Of a stretch of 64,000 bases of DNA, positions 1 to 10,388 are shown in pieces (position 1 is the stretch's first letter; every line of letters starts with the position of its first letter). Below the pieces are notes generated by a model. The model had not been told where the DNA came from. It made no database searches and worked only from the letters and a program-made list of their open reading frames with translations. The position numbers and the translations under genes were made by a program. This DNA comes from Ustilago trichophora (lineage: Eukaryota; Basidiomycota; Ustilaginomycetes; Ustilaginales; Ustilaginaceae), in the NCBI GenBank assembly GCA_900323505.1, contig OOIN01000031.1:372001-436000 (forward strand), read 5' to 3'.

Positions 1-630
1 TTGCCGCTATTCGCCTCGACTTTGTTTGACCTTGAGAGGCGACTTGATATGTAGAGAGAGTGTCGTGGAGCGATAACAATCTGGCGGGTTCTTTTTTTCC
101 TCTCCACGCAGGAACATGTCAGCCGTCAAAGCCACGGAAGCCTGCAGCCGTGAGAGGGTGCGTGCGAGAATCGGTGGAATTTGGGCGCGTGTCTGCCAAA
201 TTAAGGCTCATTGCACCCACTCACGGTCCCGAATCTATAATCAGACAGATCAACACGCCAGTTTGAGCCCCAGTGCCCAAGCCTACTTATCCAGAGAGTG
301 ACACCGAGCCTGATGCAAGTGCACGTTGAGCGCACGTCCTTCGCAACCAAAAACCCTGGAATCCATCTTTCTGCTGCCACCACCACCACCACCATTATCA
401 CCATCTTGACTTCACCTCATCCACCATCTCAGAGTCATTGGTCTGGCTTGAGTGGGATCACGCCAATATGCTCGGCTAAGGCGCTTGACTCTACATCAGA
501 TCGACCACGACTCTGACCGACGACACTCTTCCGGGTTACGTTACGGTCCGGCATCCCTCATCCTGGAAACTATCGCATCATCTCCACAAGGTCAAGACTG
601 TAGCGACGACTCAGTTTCTAACCTGCAAAG
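1..630. other. 5' flank of the first gene; no gene seen
   Basis: Only short overlapping frames without recognisable similarity occur here. The stretch from about 360 to 450 is CA/CT-rich (runs of CCACCA), as in leaders and promoters elsewhere in this window. It is best read as promoter and 5' leader of the transporter gene that starts at 631. I cannot identify a neighbouring gene at the left edge. Confidence 0.5.
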
Positions 631-2517
631 ATGGGCCTCCAATCCGCTGATGCGCGCTCAATTGGCACGGACCGATCAATAGAGTCGTCCGAATCCGACA
701 TTATCTTCTTCCCCACCAGCTCGTCCGCTCGCAATTCGAACGACGTGCCACCCGGCAAGCTGTCTTCAGACACAATACGAGCAGCCTCCAAACCAGCCCC
801 AGAACCATCTCATCTACGTGGCCAAATCGACAGTCACGAGCATGACAACGCATATGCCGAATCCCAACCTCTCACCAGCAACGAGAGGAGCGGTCGATCC
901 AGTCCATACCACGATGATGTCTCACCCTCCACCGGCCATCGCACACCTTCGAGTACCTTTGGCCACACCCTCGACCCAGGCGCCTACTGGAGGCTTGCAG
1001 AACAGGCATCCACCATCCCTTCCACACGCTCCCTAGAACGGCTGCAGGGCGGCACCTTGAAAGAACGCCGTGACGCTTACTGGAAAGCGTCGGTGGTCAA
1101 TGTCCTCCTCATCCTCAGCTGGTATTGCTTTTCGACGCTCATCTCGGTCTACAACAAATGGATGTTCTCTACGGACAAGAAAAACTTTTCCTACCCTCTC
1201 TTTGTCACCAGCTTCCACATGCTCATGCAATTCCTTCTCAGCAGCACTGTCATGAAAATCTTCCCCAATCTGGTACCCCGTCGACCCAACGGCGTCACTT
1301 CTCGCCCATCTGGCATCGATTGGGCCACAAAGGTCGTCCCCTGTGCCCTGGCTACGGCTCTCGACATCGGCCTATCCAATACAAGCCTCAAGACCATCAC
1401 GCTGACATTCTACACCATGTGCAAGAGCTCCAACCTCGCCTTTGTACTCTTTTTCGCATTCTTGTTCGGCCTAGAGGTGATCCGATGGAGCCTCATCGGC
1501 ATCATCTCATTGATCACTGTGGGGGTGGTGATGATGGTGGCAGCAGAAACCAAGTTTGTACTTGTTGGTGCGGTACAGGTGCTTTCCGCGTCTGCTTTGG
1601 GAGGCTTGCGTTGGGCATTGACCCAAATGCTCCTCGATAGGGATGAGATGGGTATGAACAATCCCATCGCCACCATCTTCTGGCTTGCACCCGTGATGGG
1701 TGTATCGCTCATCTCGCTATCCGCCATCTTCGAGTCTTGGCATTCGATCTTTGCCGCAAAATCGGGATACTTTGACACCCTACCACATGCGCTCAAGACC
1801 ATAGGGTTGATCGCGGCTCCTGGTATGTTGGCGTTTGGCATGAACCTTGCCGAGTTTGCCCTCATCAAGCGGACCAGTGTCGTCACGCTCAGTGTGGCAG
1901 GAATCTTTAAAGAGGTTTTGACTATTGCACTTGCGAGCAGCGTCTTTGGCGACGAACTGACACCGATCAACGTCACAGGTCTCTGTATCACCCTTTTGGG
2001 CATTGGACTGTACAACTATCTCAAATACCGCCTCATCACCCGAGGCGCCGATTCGGTAGGACAGGAAATTTCAGGCCTCAACGAGCTAGGAGAAAGCATT
2101 CGCAGTCGTGCCAGCTCCATCTTCCGTGGCGTCTCGCACTCGACCGGTGCTACCACCAGTGGCAACCGATCAGGCCCAGGAGGACGTGGATACGAACATC
2201 TCTCCGGAACCGCAGGAGTCGACGACGAAGATAGCCTTCTCTTTGATGAAGAGCAGGAACGAGGCAAAGGTATCAGGAGGAAAAACACGGGCGAATCGGA
2301 TGCCCTTGAATTAGATACGCAGAGAGTCAGCCAAGAAATCGTCTCTAGACCCTATGCCAAACCGATGGCGATGATGACGGAAGAAGAGAGGGAAAGGGAG
2401 AAAGAACGGTTGAGGAAAATCGAGGAAGAAGCCGATCTGGATGGTTGGGGCACTTCGGGTGAGAGAATCACGGGCCAAGGGTTGGTTGAGGATCATCATC
2501 ATTCCAGGTTTCGATAG
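631..2517 (+). CDS. SLC35C2/YMD8-like membrane transporter (triose-phosphate transporter family)
   Basis: A 628-residue single-exon ORF. Residues 1 to about 140 are hydrophilic and Ser-rich, presumably cytosolic. From about 150 (VNVLLILSWYCFSTLISVYN) to about 470 there is a series of roughly ten hydrophobic segments. Motifs seen: ATALDIGLSN, FYTMCKSSNLAF, GLRWALTQMLL, TLSVAGIFKEVLT and a closing GIGLYNYLKYR. From memory of the families, this order matches SLC35C2 (yeast Ymd8) of the drug/metabolite and nucleotide-sugar transporter group, which sits in Golgi or early secretory membranes. The C-terminal tail of about 150 residues is charged (EEEREREKERLRKIEEE) and may be cytosolic. The substrate cannot be read from sequence. 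The ATG at 631 is the first in frame and gives a full transporter domain. The gene is convergent with MED31. Confidence 0.88.
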   Translation: MGLQSADARSIGTDRSIESSESDIIFFPTSSSARNSNDVPPGKLSSDTIRAASKPAPEPSHLRGQIDSHEHDNAYAESQPLTSNERSGRSSPYHDDVSPSTGHRTPSSTFGHTLDPGAYWRLAEQASTIPSTRSLERLQGGTLKERRDAYWKASVVNVLLILSWYCFSTLISVYNKWMFSTDKKNFSYPLFVTSFHMLMQFLLSSTVMKIFPNLVPRRPNGVTSRPSGIDWATKVVPCALATALDIGLSNTSLKTITLTFYTMCKSSNLAFVLFFAFLFGLEVIRWSLIGIISLITVGVVMMVAAETKFVLVGAVQVLSASALGGLRWALTQMLLDRDEMGMNNPIATIFWLAPVMGVSLISLSAIFESWHSIFAAKSGYFDTLPHALKTIGLIAAPGMLAFGMNLAEFALIKRTSVVTLSVAGIFKEVLTIALASSVFGDELTPINVTGLCITLLGIGLYNYLKYRLITRGADSVGQEISGLNELGESIRSRASSIFRGVSHSTGATTSGNRSGPGGRGYEHLSGTAGVDDEDSLLFDEEQERGKGIRRKNTGESDALELDTQRVSQEIVSRPYAKPMAMMTEEEREREKERLRKIEEEADLDGWGTSGERITGQGLVEDHHHSRFR

Positions 2518-2764
2518 TTGCTTCAGTAATCGCATTTCTTTTTTTCAAAGTCTTCCCTCTAGATAAAGTGAGGTTGTGTGCATGCAGTGTTGCGTCTGGT
2601 TTGTGATTGTCTTGAAAGCACACAAGCTGAGCTCAAGACACGCAAAAAGGCGCCGGAAGGATAAGATGCCTTGATTGAAGCGGGGGTATATTGCAACTTC
2701 TCCCTGCCACTACTTCTTTCGTTGTCTTCTCCAACACCCATCGACGGTGCTGCTGCTACGACTA

Positions 2765-3190
2765 CTATGTCTGCACTTGTGCATCCCCCTCGCCATCAGC
2801 TCCACCTTCACCGTCCTCCCCCTCAGGAGCACGCCACGTTCCCCAATGACCAACCTGTTTCGCCATCACTTCTCCTACAAAGCCCGGATCTCTACAAGCC
2901 AATCTGAACCCTTCCTCGTTCTGAAGCAGATCCAAGAAATGCAAGGCCTGTGGATATTGTAGGTATTTGACGTATTTGGGATGGCGAAAATAGTCCAGAT
3001 ACTTGAGGTATCTAAGGAATGCAGGGGTAGAAAGGACACCGGAGATTGCAAGGTGGTTGAGGTAAAATGGATTGGCGAGCGAAGAGAGAAACTCGAGATC
3101 GCGCGAGAAGGCAGATTGGTTTTCTGCTCTCTTTTGCAGGTCGACTGCGGGAAGAGAGTCGGAATCCGTAGGGTCGTTAGTGGTGGTCAT
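2765..3190 (-). CDS. MED31: Mediator of RNA polymerase II transcription subunit 31 (SOH1)
   Basis: A 141-residue single-exon ORF starting at an ATG read from 3190 downward. Residues about 28-110 carry the MED31 core: FLSSLANPFYLNHLA, then FLRYLKYLDYF, PKYVKYLQYPQALHFLDLL and a final HWGTW. This Tyr/Leu-rich block is the signature of MED31/Soh1, a small conserved subunit of the middle module of the nuclear Mediator complex. The C-terminal 25 residues are an acidic Gly/Glu tail without obvious function. Length is normal for fungal MED31. The gene is convergent with the transporter (247 nt between stops) and divergent from glutathione synthetase, with about 440 nt of shared promoter. Confidence 0.96.
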   Translation of the reverse strand: MTTTNDPTDSDSLPAVDLQKRAENQSAFSRDLEFLSSLANPFYLNHLAISGVLSTPAFLRYLKYLDYFRHPKYVKYLQYPQALHFLDLLQNEEGFRLACRDPGFVGEVMAKQVGHWGTWRAPEGEDGEGGADGEGDAQVQT

Positions 3191-3633
3191 GGTGTCCTAA
3201 GAATGGAGATGTGATATTCGAGCCGACGTCGTGGCAGAGTGGGGCTGGGTCTTGCTATGATCTTGCGAGCTTTTTGACAGATGGATGTGATGGTCGATAT
3301 GGCCGTCGAGGATTGCAACGGATGCTTGTTGAAAAGTAGGTAGATTGGAGCGTTGATGTAGTGTTGTCGCCAATGATGGAAGAAACGATGATCGAGTGGA
3401 GTTTCCTGCAAGCATGGTGAGCCTTCAGGGTCCTTTGCTCGGAAATAAGGCCAAGAAGAAAGTCGAGATTGCGCGATTTAGCTGGTCCGTTCATCTTTGC
3501 TGTCCAACACTGACACTTTCTCCTGCCCCACCATCACCACTTGATGCTCTTCCACCTCCTGCTTCCATCTCTCCTCCTCCCTTGTTTCTTTGGATTCTAC
3601 AACCTCTATAGATTGTCGCCTTTGTTCGGCACC
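3191..3633. other. Shared divergent promoter, MED31 / glutathione synthetase
   Basis: The 443 nt between the two start codons contain no supported gene. The GSH2-proximal part (3490-3600) is strongly CT-rich, typical of leaders in this genome. The GSH2 reading frame is open upstream to an ATG at 3541, adding 31 hydrophobic residues, but the family start fits the ATG at 3634 better. Confidence 0.5.
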
Positions 3634-5247
3634 ATGTCGACGCCAACTCTGCCCGCGTGGCCCCCAACCCTATCAGACGAAGCCCGAGACTACCTCTCCA
3701 CCCAAGCCACCGACTACGCCCTTTCGCATGGCATCGTCTACCGTCCTCTCCCCGTCGCCCACTCCACCACCCCTGCTTCCGATAGCGCCATCCACGCGCC
3801 ATTCTCGCTCATCCCTTCCCCCTTCCCCCGCACCCTTTTCGAGAAAGCACAAAGCATCCAATCCGCATACGATCTGCTCTACGCCCAACTATCCTCCGAC
3901 CACGCCTTCCTGGACCGCGTCATTGGCCAGTCAGTCATTCATGTCGATTCCTTCCAGAAGCAGTTGTGGGACATTTACATTTCTGTGAAAGACGACCTCG
4001 TTCAACCGCTTAGCCTGGGTCTTTTTCGAAGCGACTACCTTCTGCATGATGCTGAAAGCGACAGCGAAGGATTTGGAAGCAGAGCTGGAAAGCTCGAGTT
4101 GAAACAAGTAGAGTTCAACACCATCAGCGCATCCTTTGGCGCCCTTTGCACCCGGGTCAGTGGGCTTCACAGACATCTTTGTTCTACGACTGATTACCTC
4201 GATGCCCACCCTGGATTGGGTGATCTCAGCAACTTCCCAGAGAACAAGGCGCAAGATGTCCTTACTGGCGGTCTGGCCGCTGCCCACAACGCCTACCTCT
4301 CCCAGCAACAGAGCTCCTTTTCAGCAGATGAAAAGAAGAAGAACGTATACGTGCTATTCGTAGTGCAACAGGGTGAAAGGAACGCTTTTGACCAGCGACC
4401 TTTGGAGCACGCTTTGCAGAAGCAAGGAATTCGAGTATTGAGACAGAGCTTCGCTGAAATCGCCTCACGCATGGTTGCTAAAGGAGATGGTGATCGCGGG
4501 CTATATCTCGATCACCCGGTGTTGGGACATGTCGAAATCAGTGTTGTCTACTTCCGCGCTGGGTACGGTCCATCCGACTATACCTCCAACACAGAGTGGG
4601 AGACACGAAAGAAGCTCGAACTGAGCAAAGCCATCAAGTGTCCCTCTATCGCCGTTCAGCTGGCTGGAGCGAAAAAGGTCCAACAAGTCCTAGCTGAACC
4701 TGAACAACTCGAACCTTTTCTCACCTCTCTTTTCACCAACCCTGCCCAAGTGGCCTCGAGCATGAGGGAGACCTTTACCGATCTCTACCCTCTCGACGAC
4801 TCTCCTCTCGGCATCAAGGGCTATCAACTCGCTCTGAACTCACCCGAAAACTTCGTTCTCAAACCTCAACGCGAAGGAGGAGGAAACAATGTCTATCGTC
4901 ACGACATTCCTCCCTTCTTGTCTTGCCTTGAAACTTCTGCCACTTCCGAAGCTGGAGCCATCGCAAAGAGACAAGCTTACATCCTGATGAGTCTCATCAA
5001 ACCTCCTTCTGGATTGGGTAACTATCTCGTAAAAGCCGCTACATCAGGTGCAGTATTGGCCAAAGATACAGTCAGCGAATTGGGCGTGTACGGAGCTGTA
5101 CTCTTTGACAACGCGACAGAAAAGGCCACAGTAAAAGTATACCACCATGAATCGGGCGGATTCTTACTGAGAACAAAGGGCAGGGAGAGCGACGAAGGTG
5201 GAGTAGCAGTCGGATTCAGCGTTATCGACTCCCCATTCCTCATCTAA
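3634..5247 (+). CDS. GSH2: Glutathione synthetase
   Basis: A 537-residue ATP-grasp enzyme that ligates gamma-glutamylcysteine and glycine to form glutathione in the cytosol. I chose the ATG at 3634 (MSTPTLPAWP) because alignment-type features begin just after it. The open frame to 3541 adds a hydrophobic stretch that may be a coincidental translation of the CT-rich leader or an alternative N-terminus. Seen: VDSFQKQLWDIY, KQVEFNTIS (substrate-binding region), a fold-typical FRAGYGPSDY, and KPQREGGGNNVYR near residues 410-422, which is the Gly-rich loop of eukaryotic glutathione synthetases. Length is slightly above the usual 475-500 because of loop insertions. It is convergent with VMA13 (155 nt between stops). 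Confidence 0.95.
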   Translation: MSTPTLPAWPPTLSDEARDYLSTQATDYALSHGIVYRPLPVAHSTTPASDSAIHAPFSLIPSPFPRTLFEKAQSIQSAYDLLYAQLSSDHAFLDRVIGQSVIHVDSFQKQLWDIYISVKDDLVQPLSLGLFRSDYLLHDAESDSEGFGSRAGKLELKQVEFNTISASFGALCTRVSGLHRHLCSTTDYLDAHPGLGDLSNFPENKAQDVLTGGLAAAHNAYLSQQQSSFSADEKKKNVYVLFVVQQGERNAFDQRPLEHALQKQGIRVLRQSFAEIASRMVAKGDGDRGLYLDHPVLGHVEISVVYFRAGYGPSDYTSNTEWETRKKLELSKAIKCPSIAVQLAGAKKVQQVLAEPEQLEPFLTSLFTNPAQVASSMRETFTDLYPLDDSPLGIKGYQLALNSPENFVLKPQREGGGNNVYRHDIPPFLSCLETSATSEAGAIAKRQAYILMSLIKPPSGLGNYLVKAATSGAVLAKDTVSELGVYGAVLFDNATEKATVKVYHHESGGFLLRTKGRESDEGGVAVGFSVIDSPFLI

Positions 5248-5402
5248 CACACACACACCTTGGCATATGTATGTTGATGGTTCATGAAATTGCAAAAGGA
5301 CGAAACGACCGAAGAATGTATGAAAACAATGAAAAGAGAAGAGCAAGCCGTCCGAGTGTTCAACAAACCCTGTTGGACCATGACTCCGGTGTGTGCGAGT
5401 CT

Positions 5403-7220
5403 CTATCGCCAACTAGCAGAAACGAGTTTGGCCACGGTATGCAGAGCATAGTACTTGACGTTTGCATCCGGATGGGTCATCAATTCCATGATTCTCGCCT
5501 TTGCCCCGAGATCACTGACCCTCTTCTTGCCCTGTTCGAAGAAATGGACAAACTTCCCCACATCTGAACAGGCCACCGCGAGCGTCGTCGCATCCTCGCT
5601 CTCTTTCAACACGCCGACCAACTGCTTCAAAACTTTACCGTCTTCTTCGACGAGCTTGGCGGCGTTCTCCTTCCAAAAATCGTCCAACTCGTGCACTGGA
5701 CTTTCAAAAGTCAACTGTCCCGATGTCAGTTCGGAGAGATACTCGTCCCAGGTGGTCATGGTTTTAAGACGTTCGGCGAGTTCGGTGCGGATGTACTGGA
5801 GATCGTCTTCGATCTCCTCGTCAGACCACTTGCGCGAGAGGAGATTCTCGGAGAGTTGGAGACATTTGCTGCCGAGCATGACGGGGGCATTGACGGAGGG
5901 AGCTTTGGCGAGGAGGTTGCGGAAGGTGGCGATAGTGACTCGGGTGACTTTCTCTTTGACAGCATTGCGAGCGACATCAGCGAGGAGAGGAATCAGACCG
6001 AGCTTGATGTTGAGCTCGGATGCAATGCCCTTGTGGAAGCTGAGGAGCCAGAAGCATAGTACGACTTGGTAGATGAGCTGGGTACCGGCGCGCGAGTTGT
6101 TGGTACCGTTGTTGGCGCCGGCAACGAGGGTGGTGGCGGCATTCGAGGTGGTCTGGCGCGAAGGGGTGGCGGATCCAGAGCCGGCGGGAGAGTTGACGCT
6201 CGAGTTGAAGGAAGAGCCTCCTGCGGGGACGTTGCTGAGCCGTAAGATATGGGCTAGTTCGGAGAGGAAGCCGCGGTCCTCACCCTCTGTCTGCTGCTGC
6301 TGCTGTTGCTGCGAATTTTCCTCATCATCATCGTTGACAGCCTTGGCCTTGCCTGACGTTGAAGGAGCCTCGCCCATCTTGGCCACATCGTATTCCCATG
6401 CCTCCTCGCGGTACTTTTGCGTCCTGAGCAAAGCCTCGAGCAGCACGAGGGCGATCTCGGGACCATTTCCTTCAGCAAAGTCAGGCGACATTCGTCGAGA
6501 AGCAGGCGACGAGTTGGCAACCGTCTGAGATCGTTGAGGTCCGTTACCACCGGCCTTGCTGCTAGCACCTCTCAAGAGCGAGGACAGGAACGCCAACAAG
6601 CGGGGCAGTACCGATGGGGGCGGGTTGGGCTGATCCGAGTGTATAGCAGAAAAGACGAGCAGCAATGTGAGGAACTGAGCCGACTTCATCTGAACAAAGT
6701 CATCTGGCACATCCAACAGCTTGACAAACGGTTTCCAGGGGAATCCGATCCCATCCTGTTCCTCCTGTCCATTGAGCGACAGGAAAAGCTCGAGACGGTC
6801 GTCACGGTCGGAAAGCATGTCATCGATCAGAACCAAGATCTGTTGGAGGGTATCGGTGCGGCTGAGCTTGGAAAGCAGACGCAGGTATAGGGAGACGTAG
6901 TCAGGACCATGCTCGTCGAGAAGAGGATCAAGCTTGGAACGGTTCTGGCCAATGACGATGGCATCGACGCTCTTGATCATCTTGAGCTCCTCGGCGCTGA
7001 GGAGATCGGCGCGGTGGTAGCCTTCCCATGGGATGGGCCGAGCACGGATGCGCTGTGTAAGGTCTTGGATCCACTTGTTGGTGAGGTAGACGAGCGGAGG
7101 TGATTCGACTGCGCCATTGGAGTTGGACTGAGTCTTGGACCCGTCTGGCTGCTGCTGCTGCTGCTGCTGTTGCTGCTGTTGCTGCTGTTGCTGCTGTTGA
7201 GAGCTGGAAGATGTCGACAT
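5403..7220 (-). CDS. VMA13: V-type proton ATPase subunit H
   Basis: A 605-residue single-exon protein. After a poly-Gln N-terminus (about residues 8-24) comes a typical subunit H body: LTNKWIQDLTQRIRARPIPW, EELKMIKSVD, LRLLSKLSRTDTLQQILVLI, then in the C-terminal half ATFRNLLAKAP and, close to the end, DVGKFVHFFEQGKKRV and MTHPDANVKYYALHTVAKL, which is the armadillo-like C-terminal domain. Subunit H couples the cytosolic V1 sector to the membrane V0 sector and is needed for ATPase activity at the vacuole. The protein is longer than yeast Vma13 (478) because of the poly-Gln start, a second Gln run near residue 308 and a Ser/Gly/Asn-rich insert (about 330-370). It is divergent from the mL46 gene. 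Confidence 0.95.
   Translation of the reverse strand: MSTSSSSQQQQQQQQQQQQQQQQQPDGSKTQSNSNGAVESPPLVYLTNKWIQDLTQRIRARPIPWEGYHRADLLSAEELKMIKSVDAIVIGQNRSKLDPLLDEHGPDYVSLYLRLLSKLSRTDTLQQILVLIDDMLSDRDDRLELFLSLNGQEEQDGIGFPWKPFVKLLDVPDDFVQMKSAQFLTLLLVFSAIHSDQPNPPPSVLPRLLAFLSSLLRGASSKAGGNGPQRSQTVANSSPASRRMSPDFAEGNGPEIALVLLEALLRTQKYREEAWEYDVAKMGEAPSTSGKAKAVNDDDEENSQQQQQQQTEGEDRGFLSELAHILRLSNVPAGGSSFNSSVNSPAGSGSATPSRQTTSNAATTLVAGANNGTNNSRAGTQLIYQVVLCFWLLSFHKGIASELNIKLGLIPLLADVARNAVKEKVTRVTIATFRNLLAKAPSVNAPVMLGSKCLQLSENLLSRKWSDEEIEDDLQYIRTELAERLKTMTTWDEYLSELTSGQLTFESPVHELDDFWKENAAKLVEEDGKVLKQLVGVLKESEDATTLAVACSDVGKFVHFFEQGKKRVSDLGAKARIMELMTHPDANVKYYALHTVAKLVSASWR
7139..7199 (-). repeat. CAG/CAA poly-glutamine tract in VMA13
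   Basis: An imperfect trinucleotide run (CTG/TTG on the plus strand, so CAG/CAA on the coding strand) encoding about 17 consecutive Gln just after the VMA13 start. It is a likely length-polymorphic microsatellite. A shorter Gln run of the same gene lies at about 6292-6313. Confidence 0.85.
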
Positions 7221-8068
7221 GGTTGCGATGGATGCTCTGTGCGACGACGATGCAGCTCCTTTTGCTGGTGGAGGACAAGAGCCTGGAGGTTGCTCGATTA
7301 GTCTCTTTCACCGAGCGAGTTGCGAGAATGCTCAACTATTAGGGGGAATTATAGTGGTAGATAGGTAGGTGTAATGACGGTGAGGGTAGAGGGAGGAAAT
7401 GTTGATACAATAGAGATAGAAAGAAGCCAAATGCCAAGCTTGGTGAAGTGTGTACTGTGCTGTATAGTATGTTGAGCTGAGATTGTGTTAGGGGCACACC
7501 GACACAGTGCAATCCACAAAATCACGTTTTATCGACCAAAAGAGGTGGCCCGTACGCTGCTGTGCCTTTTGGTTGTACTGTACTGTACTGTACAGTACTG
7601 TACTGTACTGCACGCTGCTCCCTTGGGTTTCGCCTCCACCCTGAATACAACCCAAATACTTGCTGTAGCTGCACGCCTTCGTGATCGAATACAAAATCAG
7701 CAACAATTGTCGCACGCTGCGGTCCATTTTAATTCACTTTTCCTTGTTTTACTTTATTTTTTATTCAGAATAGTGGTGCTGTTAGACTTTGATCCGGAAG
7801 GAATTTCGTACGACATTTCCTTGAAGAGCAAGAAGAAATGTCCAACGACGAGAAATCCCAATTTTTTACCCCAAGACTAGGTCAATCTTCCTATCCATTC
7901 CGGCCTTTGTCGTCGACATCATCATCATCATCATCATCATCCTCGTCATCCTCGTCATTCAGTAGCGAACACCCAAGGACACCACCAGTGCATCGCAACC
8001 TATCTGCTTACTACCTCAACACAGCAGCGTAAATAGTCGTCGCCTTTCTCGCCTCCACTTCACACATC
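7221..8068. other. Divergent promoter region VMA13 / mL46; no gene
   Basis: This 848-nt interval holds a TACTG/CAGTA pentamer array (7576-7610) and an ATC/Ser-type trinucleotide run (about 7915-7955) that is translated only in spurious frames. No ORF has recognisable similarity. It probably contains both promoters. Confidence 0.5.
7576..7610. repeat. Palindromic TACTG/CAGTA pentamer array
   Basis: Seven adjacent pentamers: three TACTG, one TACAG, then three TACTG. The centre forms a perfect self-complementary TACTGTACAGTA core. Arrays with the same core recur at 10174-10190, 24193-24220 and 24442-24476, and single motifs are scattered through other intergenic stretches. Confidence 0.85.
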
Positions 8069-9118
8069 ATGTCGGCAACAAGGTCTGCTGCACCGCGTTT
8101 GCGGCTCTTGCAATCCCAAGCATCGGCCAAGCGTCTCTTGCACTCTTCTTCAAGCTATGCCACTCCAAGTGCTGCTTCCATCTCTTCTGCGGCTGCATCA
8201 TCGGCCGAGGCAGCAGCCGCATCGTCTTCTACCAAGATCATCAGCTCCCTCATCCTCTCCCGACCTCCCGTCGTCCTCCGCGAACCAACCAAGTTTGAGC
8301 AGGCTTACCACGAATACAACCGTCAGCTTTCCGAAGCTCTCCAGCAGCCTTTCCCCAAAGACTTTTACTTTAAGAAGGGATCTGCAGCTGAGAAGCGTTT
8401 CGAGGAGGATCAGGCTAGCTCTCCGCTCGGATTCTCGGCTATTGCTGCTGCCGCATCTGGATCTGCAGCCAAGGGCAAAGGTGGAAAGAACAAGGACGCT
8501 GCCGCAGCTTCGACATCGGCACCAGCTGCTTCTTCCAATGTGACCGATGGTGAGGCAGAGAGCCGACCTTTGCCAAGAACCACTGAAGCCGATGCAAACA
8601 ACGATGTTCGCAGTTTGGAACGTAAGCTCGACCGAACCCTGTACCTCGTTGTCAAGCAAAAGTCGGGCAAGGGTGCCGCTACTTGGCGTTTCCCTGCCAA
8701 GGCGCTATCCAATAATAAGCGCGAGAATCTCCATGACGTGAGTATACTTTTCAGCCTCACCATGATCTTTGCCTCAACTGGCTCCGTACTGATCTGACTT
8801 CGTTTTCCTTTCTTTTGAACAATACTGCGATGCACTCTACAGGTCGCACCCGCATCCGTGACCGAAACCCTAGGCAACAAGCTCGACATTTGGATTGTCT
8901 CGAACCTTCCCGTTGGACTGTACAAGTCGGCCAGTGCTGCTGCCGCCGAAAAGACCTACTTCCTCCGCGGACACGTGCTGGCTGGCAACGCTGAGCTCGC
9001 CAAGAAGAGCGAAGTCGAGGAGTTCCAGTGGTTGACAAAGGAGGAGATCGAAAAGCTTATGAAGCAGTCCAATGAGTCGAGCTACTGGCAGAACGTTGAG
9101 GATCTTCTTGATCCTTGA
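8069..9118 (+). CDS. Mitochondrial large-subunit ribosomal protein mL46 (MRPL17/MRPL46)
   Basis: Two exons: 8069-8737 and 8843-9118, separated by a 105-nt intron (donor GTGAGT at 8738, acceptor CTACAG ending at 8842, phase 0). The join gives a 314-residue protein and restores the frame that otherwise stops at 8797. The N-terminus (SAPRLRLLQSQASAKRLLHSSS) is Arg/Ser-rich and looks like a mitochondrial targeting sequence. Then come an Ala-rich spacer, SLILSRPPVVLREPTKFEQAYHEY, a low-complexity insert, RTLYLVVKQKSGKGAATWRF, VSNLPVGLY, KTYFLRGHVLAG and the C-terminal EEFQWLTKEEIEKLM. These match the Nudix-like fold of mL46, a structural protein of the mitochondrial 54S subunit. The gene is divergent from VMA13. 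Confidence 0.88.
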
Positions 9119-10006
9119 TTAGCCAGGAATCATTTTTCTTTTTTAAAAAAGGAGTTTTCTCTGTCTTGTCAGGAGGATCACTCTTTTATCTGTTCATCGC
9201 TACTTATGTATTTCTAGAGAAGGTACAGTACAATCTATCTTGTCTCAACATCGCTCAACACAAGTGTCGTGTCTGACTCGCCTGGTTTAGAATAGGGAGA
9301 AGACCAACCGAAGGAAAACCCCCCATCCCCGATCCCGATTAGGGACAAAGAAAGAGGAACGATCTCGATCGGTAGCGGAAGCAGATCCTCCGTCTTTTTG
9401 TCGCCAGAACAGAATTTGACCGACGTTTGGAAACGGCCATTCCGACTTCTCGTCATTGCCGATACTCTGGCTAGACTACTCGCAGCATTCGCTACCGTCT
9501 CACCAGCTCTCCTGCGAATATCCACGTTTTCGATATCGAACGCTGCATTTGATAGCAGCAGACCTTGGCATTTTCCGATCAACGAAATACGATGCTAGGC
9601 CAAAAAGGGACGGACGAATGGCGAAAGCCAGGCATGGCAGTCAGCTGCACGGCGTTCGCTACCTTCCTCCGATGAAGTGAAGAGTGGACTGTAGGAGTAG
9701 CCTGCAATTGATTCGCTGCATAAAAGGCTTACTGTTTAATGAGCAGGCGAGCCACACTAGTCAAATCATAAAATTGGGAATAAGTTACGGTAGAATGGTC
9801 GGTCGGGTCATTGAACTGCAGCAAAAGGTGCAATCTGTTGTTTCAGGTCCGGCTGCGAGAGAGTGTGTGACTGTGTGTGTCGCGAGATGCATCTCTTTCT
9901 TTTTTTACCTCTTTTTGGCATTCCGACAGCCAGAACAATGAGAGACTCTGATATTTGACCGCTGACCCGGGCAAATCTTCTCGGCACAAGTTGAAAAAAG
10001 GAGGAG

Positions 10007-10048
<42 letters not shown>
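10007..10048. repeat. Poly(A) tract, 42 nt
   Basis: An uninterrupted run of 42 A followed by GAGGAGGAGG purine repeats. With the T26 run at 10363-10388 it forms an inverted A/T homopolymer pair about 315 nt apart. Such tracts exclude nucleosomes in fungal promoters; the role here is inferred. Confidence 0.95.
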
Positions 10049-10053
<5 letters not shown>

Positions 10054-10173
10054 GGAGGAGGAGGAGAAGAAGGAGGATGGCGCCCAAACAGATCCCAGTT
10101 GGCAGCAACAATCTCAACAGAGACCAACTAAGAGTCTGGTCACGCTCCCCTCCCTCACAGATTCATGCCGATC

Positions 10174-10190
10174 CAGTACAGTACTGTACA
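10174..10190. repeat. TACTG/CAGTA pentamer palindrome
   Basis: Short array with CAGTACAGTACTGTACAG symmetry, related to the arrays at 7576 and 24193. Confidence 0.8.
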
Positions 10191-10362
10191 GCTACAGCTT
10201 TTATTTTTATTAAATTAATTTATTTGTTCCACCTGATCGCACGTTTAGTGCTCTAAGCGACCTTGCGGCGGTACTGTAAGGTTGAAGGTCGCTTCATCAT
10301 CTCTCTCTTGACCCGCCACGACTCAGCAGCATCAGCATCCCGCGCCTTTTGGATCCGCGTCC

Positions 10363-10388
10363 TTTTTTTTTTTTTTTTTTTTTTTTTT
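10363..10388. repeat. Poly(T) tract, 26 nt
   Basis: An uninterrupted run of 26 T followed by a short TTC/TCT stretch, upstream of CYC8. It is complementary to the A42 run at 10007-10048. Confidence 0.95.

Noticed and set aside
3541..3633. Upstream ATG adding 31 hydrophobic residues to glutathione synthetase
   Set aside because: The segment is a translation of the CT-rich leader; the family start matches the ATG at 3634. An alternative targeted form cannot be fully excluded.
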